NCBI RefSeq assembly: GCF_028583425.1
Contig: NC_072801.1
Span: 9,940,001 to 10,004,000, forward strand
Direction of reading: 5' to 3'
DNA length: 64,000 nt
Origin: Eublepharis macularius
Taxonomy: Eukaryota; Chordata; Lepidosauria; Squamata; Eublepharidae
Part shown: one piece after another, positions 26,201-38,200 of the stretch
How the letters are laid out: each line of letters opens with the position of its first letter
Position numbering within the stretch: the stretch's first letter is position 1
Notes under the pieces: model-generated
What the model was told of the DNA's origin: nothing
What the model saw: only the letters and a program-made list of their open reading frames with translations
Databases searched by the model: none
Made by a program: the position numbers and the translations under genes

Positions 26201-29200
26201 GTTGCATCACCTGGTTTTGACAGCTACTTCAGTTGCCCGCTGAAAGCCACCTTCCTGTTCTCTCTAGCTTCGTTAGAACGAGCTGGTTAGCTATCAACTT
26301 GTTCAAACTACCTCCCATAGCTCCCGTGAGGAGCAAGGAGGCTTGTGTTTTATTTTGACTTGTTGCCTTCCAGAAGAGGCCTGGCCCTGCTGGAGGAGAC
26401 AGGCAAGCAGGCCAGTAGCTGTTCTGAGCAGGCTCTGTATGACTTCCTACATGAACCAGGGTTTGCGGCAGAGCAAAGTGTGTTTGCTGTGGCTAGTAGT
26501 GGATCTTGATGTAGCACAGTTCATTGTCTTTGCAAATAACTACAAATCCCCCTCCCCCGGGTTAAAGTACATTATGCAGTGACTGTAAACTTCAGCAGGG
26601 ATAAATGGGCTTCATTGAATCATAGATGGAGCTGCCTGCTTGTTCCTGTCTGCCTTATGTGCCCTTTGGTTTTGAGTCCCATTTTGTTTAGCTTCTCCTC
26701 TTACGCCGAACCAGGCGGGTGGTGGTTCTGAAAACAGCTCTCCTGCGTTCTTTCCTCTCTGCTCCCCCTGTGTTGCCCAGCGGCCCAGAGAGTGGACCTG
26801 CTTGGACCCGCCAGGCTTTACCTTACTCTGCACATGAGCGAGTTGGTTAGTTGCCGCGGGAGCTGTCAATGCAAGAGAGGGGTGGTATTTTTAGACAGCG
26901 TTCTCACGATTTTTCTCCCAGGGGATGCTATTTATAGAGAACAAAATTGGATTGGGATGGGGGGGGAGCATCAAGTCTCTCCCACCCGCTGCCCTCGGTC
27001 GGTGGCTGTCAGGTTGCACAGAACCCTGTGGGACAGTCGCTGGCAGACTCAACGCCAGGGGAGAGCTCCTGACTGAATCATTTCATAGCAGAGCAGAATT
27101 CTAAGAAAAGCAAAAAGAAACACGGCGTTTCCCTCTCCTGGCCCATGTATGATGCGGTCCTGCTTTTGCTTTCAGTCACCTGCAAGTAAAAGACCTGCCA
27201 GAGAGAATACGAGAGATGCTTAATGTCAAAATTGAGAGGTCTCAGGACAGGGGTAAAGTCCAGTTGTCTGGCCCAAGACTCTTGCGCTATTCATTCCCAA
27301 ACTGTGCGTCATGAAAGATCTGCTTGGATGTAAGCAAGAAGAATCTCTTGATATGAGTTGGGGTTTGAATATGATGGCTGGCATTTAGGCCTGGAAAATG
27401 TTAATTCGCAGCTGCTGTTCTTAAACCCAAGCCTGAAATATGCAGAAGTTCAGCCTTTAAACATTTGAAATATGAACTCAATATGTCAGTATTAACTATT
27501 TAAAAACTTGGCATTTTCACACTTGCGTGTAGACGCCAGACATCTAACATGTCTCTGGTCTTTTGTACCACTGCAGTAAGCTGCCTAGCTGGGCTAGGGC
27601 CGTGACACCGCGGATATTCTACATCACCGAGAAGGCCTGGAATTATTACCCGTACACCATCACAGGTAAGCCCTGGTGCAGCTTTGGGATCCAGCTTTAC
27701 CCTCATGCTCCCCAAAAAAGAGCCCTTTTGGATCAGACCAAAGATCTGTTGCTTGCAGCGTCCTGTCCCTCGAAGCAGGGAAGGGAGAGGACAACAGATC
27801 TTGTTATTTGTTGCCCCCATTTGGTGCGAGTATTAAACTGTAAGCAGAAATCTGTTTGCATCTGTTGCAGTGTCTGCTTTGCCATCTCATCAATCTCTCT
27901 CTGTGTCTTTTCCCCTCTCTGCTGCGCTGCGGGTTCCTGGAATTGCCTCGCTGCTGGCTCAGAGTACACGGTGAGTAGCCGGCTGCACATTTGGTGCACC
28001 CCCATTTTCCCTCAAGGAGAAGGTGGCAAAGGCTGGCCTGGCAGTCGATTCCCTCTTGGGGAAGAGGAAGGGCCAAGTTGTGGGATAAAATGGTTGGCGA
28101 GCATTTTTATAACCTTTTGAAACATTTAACCTTCTTGTGCCCCCTCCTTCATGAACTGGCCTAGTCCCCTTTTCCAAGCCATCTAAATGAGTTGCCATGC
28201 CTACTTCCTGTGGCAATGAGTCTCACACATTAATTTAACTAGTTGTGTATGGTAGTTCTTCCTTTTGTCTATCCTGAATCTACCGCTTTTCAACTTCATG
28301 AAGCTCTAGTTGTTTGGGAGGAAATATTAGAAAATGAATGGAACGTAGGTGGGAGCCCTGGCGGAAAGCGGGGCTGGCAGTTTTTTGTACGGCCTGCTGC
28401 CGAGACTCTCTCAAGGACAAGGTATGCATTCGCTGCTGAATTGTGTCGTCTGCCCTTGTTCTCCACTTCCTGGATTTTTTTAACAAACAATCTTTTTATA
28501 AAACTTTATGAGTAGTTCGATCTGAGGCCTTGACTTCTGTTCAAAAGCTTCGACTTCATTAAAAAGGTGCAACCTTCGCCCAGTTGGCCAGGACTGAAGT
28601 GCTTCTTATCCTAACCCTCACCCCTTCTTTTCCTCATTTAAAAAAATGTCTTGTGGGGATTTTTCAGCTTTGCGTCACTGCATCCATTTGGTTTAGCCCA
28701 CAAGGCTGATTTTTCCCAGCTGGTCTTTTTGGAAAGTGGTTCGCAATCCCTGCCTCCCCCCCCTCCCATCTCCGCCCTTTCAGGAAACAGAAAAAACTGT
28801 TGAGGGTTTTTTATAGGAAACTTTGCAAATTAAGGCACAAATATTTTAACTAGGGCTGCCTGTTTGCACATACCAATGCAAGCAAGTCATTGTGAAATAG
28901 TTGTGGAAAAGGTTGAGAGATCCAAAGCCCTGTTTAGAAAATGGGAAGGGGGGCATTCAAATGTCTGGCCTGTCCCTTCATGCAACCCATGGTGTGGTGC
29001 TGTGGTTAAGAGTATTGAACTAGAAGTGGAGACACCCAGGGTCAAATCCTGGCTTTCCATGCACCTTGCTCGGTAACCTTGGGCCAGCCCTAAGATACAC
29101 TTGAAAGCTAAAGGGACAGCTAGATCAAGATTTCCAGGGGTGTCTTGCATGAACCTTCCTCATGACTACCAAACCAGTGATGCAGGATAATGTGAATTTT

Positions 29201-32200
29201 GGCTTGGTTTGCAATTCAGGTCAGTGAACTAAATTTTTCTTGGCATAGAATTGAGATTACCCTGGTGCTGAATTTCATCTACACACATGTTTAGGTTTAG
29301 AATATTCACAGCCCTACAGATAGCGTGAAGGCGCACGTACGAGCCAATAGGAGATCCTGGATGGCTGCTGGCCCGCCTTCCTCTTTCTCATCATTGGTGC
29401 CGGTTTGGTGTAGTGGTTAAGAGAGGCAGGACTCTTAATCTGGAGAGCCAAGTTTGATTCCCCACTCCTCCTCCTGAAGCCGGCTGGGTGACCTTGGGTC
29501 AGTCACAGCTCTCTCAGAGCTCTCTCAGCCCCACCTACTTGACAGGGTGATTGTTGTGGGGATAATAATAACACACTTTGTAAACCACTCTGAGTGGGCG
29601 TTGTCCTGAAGGGTGGTATATAAATTCAGTGTTGTTATTATGTTATTATTGTCCATCCATTTACACATATTCTCCCCTCTCTCTTTTTCTAGTGCTCTTT
29701 TCTGCCAAAGTTTTCCATCTACATAGAAACCAAATACGAGGATAACTGTGGAGACAGCACAAACGTACGTTGGTCCTGGGGGTGCAGTGGGTGGGATGCT
29801 CTTCCAGGGCTCCTCTTGTTCAGCAGCCTCAGAGTGGCCCAGTAGGAGCTACCTAGGGTTCCCAGTTGCCTTGGAGTGCAGAGGCCCAGCAGACCTGCCC
29901 TAAGATGGCCGTTGCCAATGTGGTCACCTGGCCACCACCCCTAGCATTGTCCTCCCCCCCTCCCCTCTCTCCCCCCCAGATCTTCCACAGTGAAAAAATC
30001 TTGGGGGACCACGAAGTGACATTCCTGGACATCGCCTTTGATGAAATTCCAGAGCGCTACTACCGGAGCCCTGAGGTAACAGCTTGCTGTGGTTTAAGGC
30101 TGCCTGTGGGCTCCCCCTGAAGCTCCTCTGCAAGAGCATTGTCCTGTTGTCCTCCTTTTTTTCTGCCCACACATCTCTCTCCTTTCAGTTGCCATCTTTC
30201 TTCGTCCCTTATTTGTTGGATGAGTCATTTCTCTGGGCTAATGACTAGGGAGCATGTCCTGTGTTAGCTAAGATCTGCTAGAGTGCCATGACGAAGAACG
30301 TAAAGACTCCTGTGAGCCTCAAAGCTCTCACATGCAGAGGAGGCTTCCCACTCTGCCCCTGGATGAGTCACTGCTCTAGCCTGGTGTCTTTCCAGACAGC
30401 TGCAGTCATTTCCCCCATATCTGTATCGGTTGTAATTTGGAGCATTCAGTCACTCCCGTTACACAGATTCAGCAGCATTGCCGGAGGATACCAGTTGCCT
30501 CTCTGCATGTCACTGATCTGGATTTGCCTTCTTCTAACCAAGAGGCATAACCATAATCAGAGAAATGAAGAAACACAGAAGGGTGAGCTCTTTCAGGGAA
30601 AATTATTTTTAAATGTAATAATTATATATATATATAATTGGAGTCAGCCCCAAACTTCTAGTACCAGAACTTCTTTATTTTCCCCCTGAATTAAAAACCG
30701 ATTTTGTTTCCTTATGGAACATAAGGAACATATATATATGTTCCATAAGGAAACAAAATCGGTTTTTAATTCAGGGGGAAAATAAAGAAGTTCTGGTACT
30801 AGAAGTTTGGGGCTGACTCTAGTAGAGTTTAGTATGCACCATCATGTGAAATGAACGTACTAATTGCTAAAAGAGAAACCCACAGACTGTACTATAGAAG
30901 TTTCCATACATTTGGGGTTGCAAATGTCATGTAAGCTAACCACTTGTCAGATCTACACTGATAGATCTGTTTGCAGAGGACACGGCTTGTTTGCAGTGCA
31001 TATGAAAAACAAATCTTGGGTTCTTTCTCCTCCAAGGATATATGTGGTTTGCAAGCTCCAGTTGTACAGTGTTTTTTCCTCTTTTGCCTGGGGGCAGGAT
31101 CTCCGGTACTTCTGCTCGACCAAGACTGGCCGTGGTCCACTGCGGGAGGGCTGGCGGGAACACACCCAGCCCATTATGTGCTCCTACAAGCTGGTGACAG
31201 TCAAGTTTGAGGTGTGGGGACTGCAGACACGGGTGGAGCAGTTTGTCCACAAGGTGAGATGGTTGCAAACTCTTTGTCCCAGGTATGTAAAGCCAGGCAT
31301 TTGCTGCTGCAGTGAGCATAGGGAAAGCCCATTTGTGAACCACAGGAGCAGAAGCACTCAGCTCTCATTGGCTAGCTCCTGTGAAGCCATCTTAGACCAA
31401 CCAAAACCACTGGTTTGCCTAAGCCAGTATTGACATTTGTAACATTTACATTTACATTCTTACGAAACCAGCCCTGTGCTGGAGGCATCTTTGGGGAGGG
31501 GAACCAGGCCCAGAAGCTGAAAACAGCACCGTCCATTGAGTCTCTGGGGGAAACGGAACGTTCCCCCCTTTAAAAGCTGTTCTACACATTTCACGTGAAG
31601 CGGTGGTAGGATTCTGGACTGTATCACAGTGGCTGCCAAGGATGCCGTTCTTGGAGGTTTATCCATAATGGTTATGTTGTTGGGCTGTGAACCAGCAATC
31701 TGCTGCTTTGACTTCCAATACTGCCATGAGCTCAGTTGGTGGCCTTGAGTGGGCTGCTCCTCCCAGCCCCAGCTCCCCAGTTGTATCTTGGGGATAAAAA
31801 TAAAGCTGACTTTGTTCACCACTCTTGAGTGTGGCACTAATCTGTCCAGAAGGGCAGAATATAAGCACTCTGTTATTATGTTGTTGTTGTTGTTATTAGA
31901 ATCTCCCATCACCATATACACATGGTTCAACCTAGAATTCTCTGTCTTCATGAGCTAATATGTTGTAATGCTGGATTTTAATTAACATCTTTTAACGTTT
32001 GTCTTATTTTGTAAGCCACCTTGAGCAAGTTTCTGGAGAGGTGGCATACAATTGTCTCTGAATCAATAAATAGTGGTTGAAAAGTTGATCTAGAGAAGCT
32101 GGCTGGGTGAGTCTGGAACGATTGTTCTCTTTCAGCCTCACCTACTTTGCAGGGTTGTTGTGAGGACAGGGAGAGATAAAATGTTCTTGTTCGATAGATA

Positions 32201-35200
32201 AAGCATAGAACAGCTCGCCGTGTTCAAGAGCACAGTCCTGATTGTGAAGCTGTAGACGACAAAAGGTTGCCTCCTGCTTGTTGGGGGGCCGAGCGGTACT
32301 TGCTCTGATCAGCACCCAGTGGTGGCAGAGGATCCACATAAGGTGCATTCAGAAATACTACATTCTTATTTACTTCATTTATACCCCACCTTTCTCTCCA
32401 ATCCAGAGGAGTTAGTCGTGTTAGTCTGTAGTTGCAAAATAGTAAAGAGTCCAGTAGCACCTTTAAGACTAGCCAACTTTACTGTAGCATAAGCTTTCGA
32501 GAGCCACAGCTCTCTTCGTCAGGTGCATATGATGAAGAGAGCTGTGGTTTTCGAAAGCTTATGCTACAATAAAGTTGGTTAGTCTTAAAGGTGCTACTGG
32601 ACTTTTTACTTTCTCTCCAGTGAGGGCCCAAGGTGGCCCACATCATTCTCCTCTCCTTCATTTTATTCTCACAACAACTCTGTGAGGTAGGTTGGACTGA
32701 GAGTACGTGACTGCCCCGAGGTCACCCAGCAAGCTTCCATGACATAGCACGGGTTTGAACCCGGTTCTCCCAGATCCCGTTCTGGCACTCCAACCATTAT
32801 ATCATGCTGCCTCAGGAAATGTGACAGAGCGTTGATTTACAGGTCATCCGGGATATCCTGCTGATAGGGCACCGGCAAGCCTTCGCCTGGGTGGATGAGT
32901 GGTGTGGTAAGTAAGCCAAGTGGCGTGTTCCTGGTTGCATGTGCGTAAGAGGGGTGGAGACTGGGAGAACAGTCTCTCTGCCATCTTTCTGCCCCTTTTC
33001 TGAGTTGCCCTTTTCTCCCGCTGGGATCTTTGAGGGCGGAGGGGGTCCCCTCCCCTCTCCAGCTGACTTAGATTCTGTTGCTGTGATCATGTTTTGTGGT
33101 CGTCATTAGTTTGGAAGATCTGCCCACCTCCCCTCCAATTTACCATTTTTGAAATCAGTATGTTGGCTTTGAGCCCCCCCCCCTCATCCCTAAGTGTGCA
33201 CTAAATGAACAGATCTTTGGCCAGCGTTCTTGAGTAGGGCTTCTGTGAACCTGCAGTTGTGCACCAATGGAAGTGTCATTTCCAAATCTGTCGCTTTTTC
33301 CTAGAACCAGGACTGTGATCTCTTGGGATCCAGAAAGGTGCTGATGCATCTGTTTCTGGGAAGGAGATCCGGCAAAATTGATTCCCACAAAAATTTCCAC
33401 ATGTTGGTGCCTTCAGGTTTTACATCCAACAAAGCAACCGTTAGTCCCTGGAGGGTCTTGGAGGAGGGATCGGCTCTTCTGTCCAAGGGTCCTGATTTCT
33501 CCTTGTAGTTCAGGGGGTGGTCTTAGTCATTTCTAGCCTAACATTGCCCCAAAATATTTGTCCCCCATCCCTGCATCCAGGGGCCACAGGTAATATTGCA
33601 ACTCTCCAATAACTTCGAGCCAATTTCTGGCTTCTTGGGAAGGTGATATTCCTTTGTATTGTCGAAGGCTTTCACGGCCGGAGAACGATGGTTGTTGTGG
33701 GTTTTCCGGGCTGTATTGCCGTGGTCTTGGCATTGTAGTTCCTGACGTTTCGCCAGCAGCTGTGGCTGGCATCTTCAGAGGTCTTTTGGTGCTACACCTC
33801 TGAAGATGCCAGCCACAGCTGCTGGCGAAACGTCAGGAACTACAATGCCAAGACCACGGCAATACAGCCCGGAAAACCCACAACAACCATCGTGATATTC
33901 CTTTATTTTTTATCCCCCCCCCACACACACACACACCTGTTCTTCCTAACTTTAAATGAAGTTATGGGTTTAGGTCAGGTTTAGATTAACTGAGTGAAAG
34001 GGTACAAAAAGTTTAGACTAAGATTTCCTGTCCTTGTTCGCTAACACCACTACCTCCCTGCCTCAAGCCCCGTTCCTCCCTCTTTTATACCTGTGACTCT
34101 CTCTGAGCCTCTCTGTCTTCCTCGCACATTTTTTCCTCATTTCCCATTTCACAGCAAACCCATGAGAGGCGGGCTGGGCTGAGAAAGACTCAAGGTCACC
34201 CGAGTGGAGATTTGAACTTGGTTCTTCCAGGCCCTGGTCTGCAGCTGACCACTTACCATACCCGTCTTCCTAACTCTCCTGTTCCTTGGCAGTTCTGTTG
34301 AAGCCGCTTCCATCTGGTCAGGTCCTGCTTGACTGCGCGTGTACATATTTTAACTGCTTGGGTGGGGCTGGTCTCGCGGGTCTTTCCCATCTGACCCCAC
34401 CTGGATCAGCGACAGATCATCGTTCACTGCCCATCTGTGGGAGAACCGCATTTGCGAAGGCACCCCTTGGAGCACATGGGGAGACCCCTCCCTGTGAGGA
34501 GAAAGGTGGTACAGCAGAGAGGGGACTGGGCTAGCACTTCTCCAGCAGATTTTCCTTCCTGGAAGTTTGTGCAGGGGAGGGCATTTATAAAAATGGATCG
34601 GGGCACTGTGGACTACAGGGGGTGGATTCCAGCTCGGAATGTTCCTTTACATTTAAAAAGAGAGAGAGAGAGAAAACTTCATGCACCTAGAAAAACAGAG
34701 AGCAATCTTCTACCCTTTTTCTTTGCTTGCTGTGCTGGTTTTCTATTTGGAGGGAATTTTTTAACTTAGGCTGAGCCTCCATGATCCTTCTGCTGCCTGC
34801 ATTCTGAAGTGCTGCAGCCCGTCCATTTGACCACCTTATTCCAACCTCTTTGTCCTGCATGTGTGAATCAGGCCCAAGCCTGACTTGGAAGCTTGTAGAC
34901 GGAGTCAGGTAGTGTCATGTGACCCACTGTGGCCTCCTGCTGTTGTAGGACCCTGGCTGGCTTTGCTATATATCCATCTCTTGGCTGAAGCCTTCCCGGC
35001 CCTCCACCCCTCTGCAAGGTTAGCCTTCTGTTTGGTTTTGCCGCCCCCTGGTGGAAACACAGTATATTCTCAACCGAAGCTTTGCCAAAAGGATCATGAG
35101 TCTTCTAGCCACGCATACTGGGCCTGTGAGAAGCCACACACTTGGATCTAGTCATTCCCCAAATTGACAGGACATCACAGCTCAGTTCTGACCATTTTTG

Positions 35201-38200
35201 TGCCTCCCTAGCTGGATGGGCGGCTGGCAATGTTTCACCATCCCAAGGGCAGCTGGCGATGTTTCACCACCCCAAGGTTGCCTGCCACCTGTAGAGAGGG
35301 GGATCTGGGTATGGGAAAGGTATTTGGAGTGGAAGGGCCCAGGTGGAAAGGGAAAGGGCATTTCTGCAGGAGGCTTCACTTGTGAAGCTGGCGGACCACA
35401 AAGGATAGCTGTGGCTTTGGGTGCGTTATTTCAGGCACATCTTTTCTTTTTTATCTTGTGGCCCAAAGATCTTGTGGTCTTCCCAGTCTGCTGAAGTTAG
35501 CAGAGGCAGCTGCTGCTGATCCTGCAGTGGGTGTGAAACTTGGCGAAGGGGTCCTTTCTCTCTCTCTCTGGTTTGTGATGCCTGCTTTTTCTCCCCATCT
35601 TCATGTGTAACAGTTCTAACAGCTTAGTTCTCAGCTTGCTCTGACCCTTTATGCCTCTGCACCAGGCTGTATTTAAAGCTAGGATTCATTTTGATGTACA
35701 TAGTTAGAAACGCAAGAGAGCACAGTGCTGTTCAGGTGGTCTCCTGATATAAGCCACGGGTAACTCTGGGGGGTGTGCATGAAACTGTTCCTTTAAAGAC
35801 ATAGATCTCCTCCTCGGGTGAAGGTTTGCTGTCTTGGCTGCCCCTCTCTAGAAGGGGGGAGGGTTGGAGATGGGGAGAGAAGGACACTGTTCCCTTTTGA
35901 TGCTGCTTTTTATCTGTTGCTGTGGCAACCATTTTGGGCCGTGCAGCAGCTAATGATGCTAGAAGGCTGTTTTTCTCAAAGTCCCAAGGCACACTTTTCC
36001 CTACTTGAATTAAAATTGAAGGCCACTTAACTTTCATGCCCTGAAAGGTTTACGGTTAGTGTAAGAATTGCCAGTCCTTGGAAGAGCTCACTTGTTGTGA
36101 CTCTGTGGGAGTCCCTGTTCCGGGTGTGCCAACCAGGAGCAATGGGGGGGGCTGAGTGTGTGGTATCCTTTCCCCTGCATCTCAAGTTGATAACGGCTCA
36201 CCAATTCTAGAGTGCAACATTTGGTTTTGTACCCCAGAACTCTTCCTCTTTGTAGGTGGGATTACGATCCCAACAGGAAATGGAAACCTTTTTTTGCCGA
36301 GAGTGGTATGCAGAGGACCCGCTCCGTTGGCCTTTTGCACCTCGACACATGACATGTGCTGCTGCCACACATCCTCAATTCCCGTTTGAGCATAGCTTCA
36401 TGTTAGTGGCAGCTCCTTGGCTGTCGGTGGGTCTCTGCTTCTCTTGTGTCCTTCCACCATGTTCTCCGTCTTTGATTGAGGACTGAGAGCATCTCTGCAT
36501 GTTACAGACATGTCCCTGGAGGAGGTTCGTGCCTTCGAGAATCAGATGCACATGGTCACAAACAAAAACTTCGGCAGCCAGGAGCCTTAGCTCCCCGCCT
36601 GGCCAGCCCCGCCCAGGACTCCCGTTTTGTATGTATGTTTTCTTTTTGGTTTTGCTTTTTCCTGAATTTGTTCTTTTCATTTTGACAGCAGCAGCGCCCC
36701 TCTTCCTCGCATGTGCCAGGGTCCCCCTTTCCCTTGGACTCTTCTGTACACAAACCTAAAACAGCATTGGAGTCCCACTGACGGTACCAATAGAAGGTCA
36801 TCCCTAGGGCACGTCGACATGATGAACTTAAATCTGCTTCACTGCATTCCTGACAAGAATCTTGGGAATGTTACCCTGAGGGAATTGTAGTTTCATGAGG
36901 GTGCCAAAATTTATTCTGACCAAAATCCCTCCTTCTCAGCAGGCCTCAAAATCGTTTCACGCAATAAACATATTCCGGTTTTAGCCTGAGGTAGTAGAAT
37001 GTTTGGACTGTAATGCTTTTGGCCATGGGAGGTCTCCTTTTTTTTAATGTCTTCCCCCATGTAAAAAGTTCCCTAGAGCATCCGGTAGAGGACTGTGCTA
37101 ACCTTCCACTCTCATATGTTGGCTCATTCCATGCAGGGAGCTTTTAAAAACAAGGGCCCCACCTGCAACCCACCGTGAAGCAGTCACAAATAGGGGTGTG
37201 TGCTTCGGGTTTCCAATTCAGGGTTTTTAACCTGAATCAGGCCTGATTCAGTATTCCCAAATCGGCCCCAGCATTGCTGAACCAGTTCGGAAATAACAAA
37301 GCAAAGCTTTCCAAAACGCTTTGTAATGCTTTGGAAAGTTTTGTGTAGAGTGGCAGTAGCCGCAGCACTTTTCTTGCCGTTTGCAAACAGCAAGAAAAGT
37401 GCAGCTTTGAGCTTCGGTGTGCTCCGAATCTTTACAAAGCACACTGAAGCAGTTTAAATACTCAAATCTCAAAGCAGCAAGGTTATTCCGTATTTTTTTC
37501 CCGCTTTGGGTAAACCCGAATCACCTCAGTTGATGTGGTGTGTGGAGCAGCTCTTGGTGGTCTCAAAAACTACAATTCCCAGGGTCCTCTGAGGAAAACT
37601 ATGACTGATGGCTGCCTTGCCATTAAGTACATGCAAGACCAGATAATACCGTTGACCTGTGCCACCAAATGTGTTATAACTTTGTCCCTTATGGACATTG
37701 TCCATTATATGGACATTATGGACATTTGTCCCTTATAACATTGTCCCTTATGGATTTTCACAATATCACAATGCTGATTCTGTGAACCTAGACAGATCGT
37801 GAGAGGGAGGGCAGGAAGGGTTACACCAGGGCTGAGGTCTCCTGGTCCTTTCTTACATGTACATGGTAAGGCCAGTCGCCACTTTGGGCATGGAGGAGGG
37901 GTCATGGGGGGCGGAGTTGTGAATTTCCTGCATTGTGCACAGGGCCGGATCGACGGGGGGGCAGGGGGGGTAGTCTGCCCCCGGTGCTGCCAAAGAGGGG
38001 GCGCCGGGCGCAGTTGCCAGCCCCGGGAGCACGCCTGGGGAAAGGCGAACGGGGCGGGTGGCCTCCCAGCCACCCGCGCTTGCCTTTTGCCTTTCCCGTA
38101 GGACAAGGGGCGGCCAGCCTGCAGGAAAGGCAAAAGGCAGTGCGGGTGGCTGGGAGGCCGCCCACGCCGTTTGCCTTTCCCCGGGACAAGGGGTGCTCGG

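Noticed and set aside
27563..28120. 185-codon frame
   Set aside because: It is exon 3 and the microexon read through the intervening introns; only 27577-27665 and 27963-27970 are coding.
29395..29470. Possible tRNA gene from A and B boxes
   Set aside because: No cloverleaf could be closed; it is the tRNA-derived head of a SINE found many times in the window.
30864..31433. 189-codon frame
   Set aside because: It is exon 7 with intron on both sides; the acceptor at 31097 and the donor at 31254 set the real limits.
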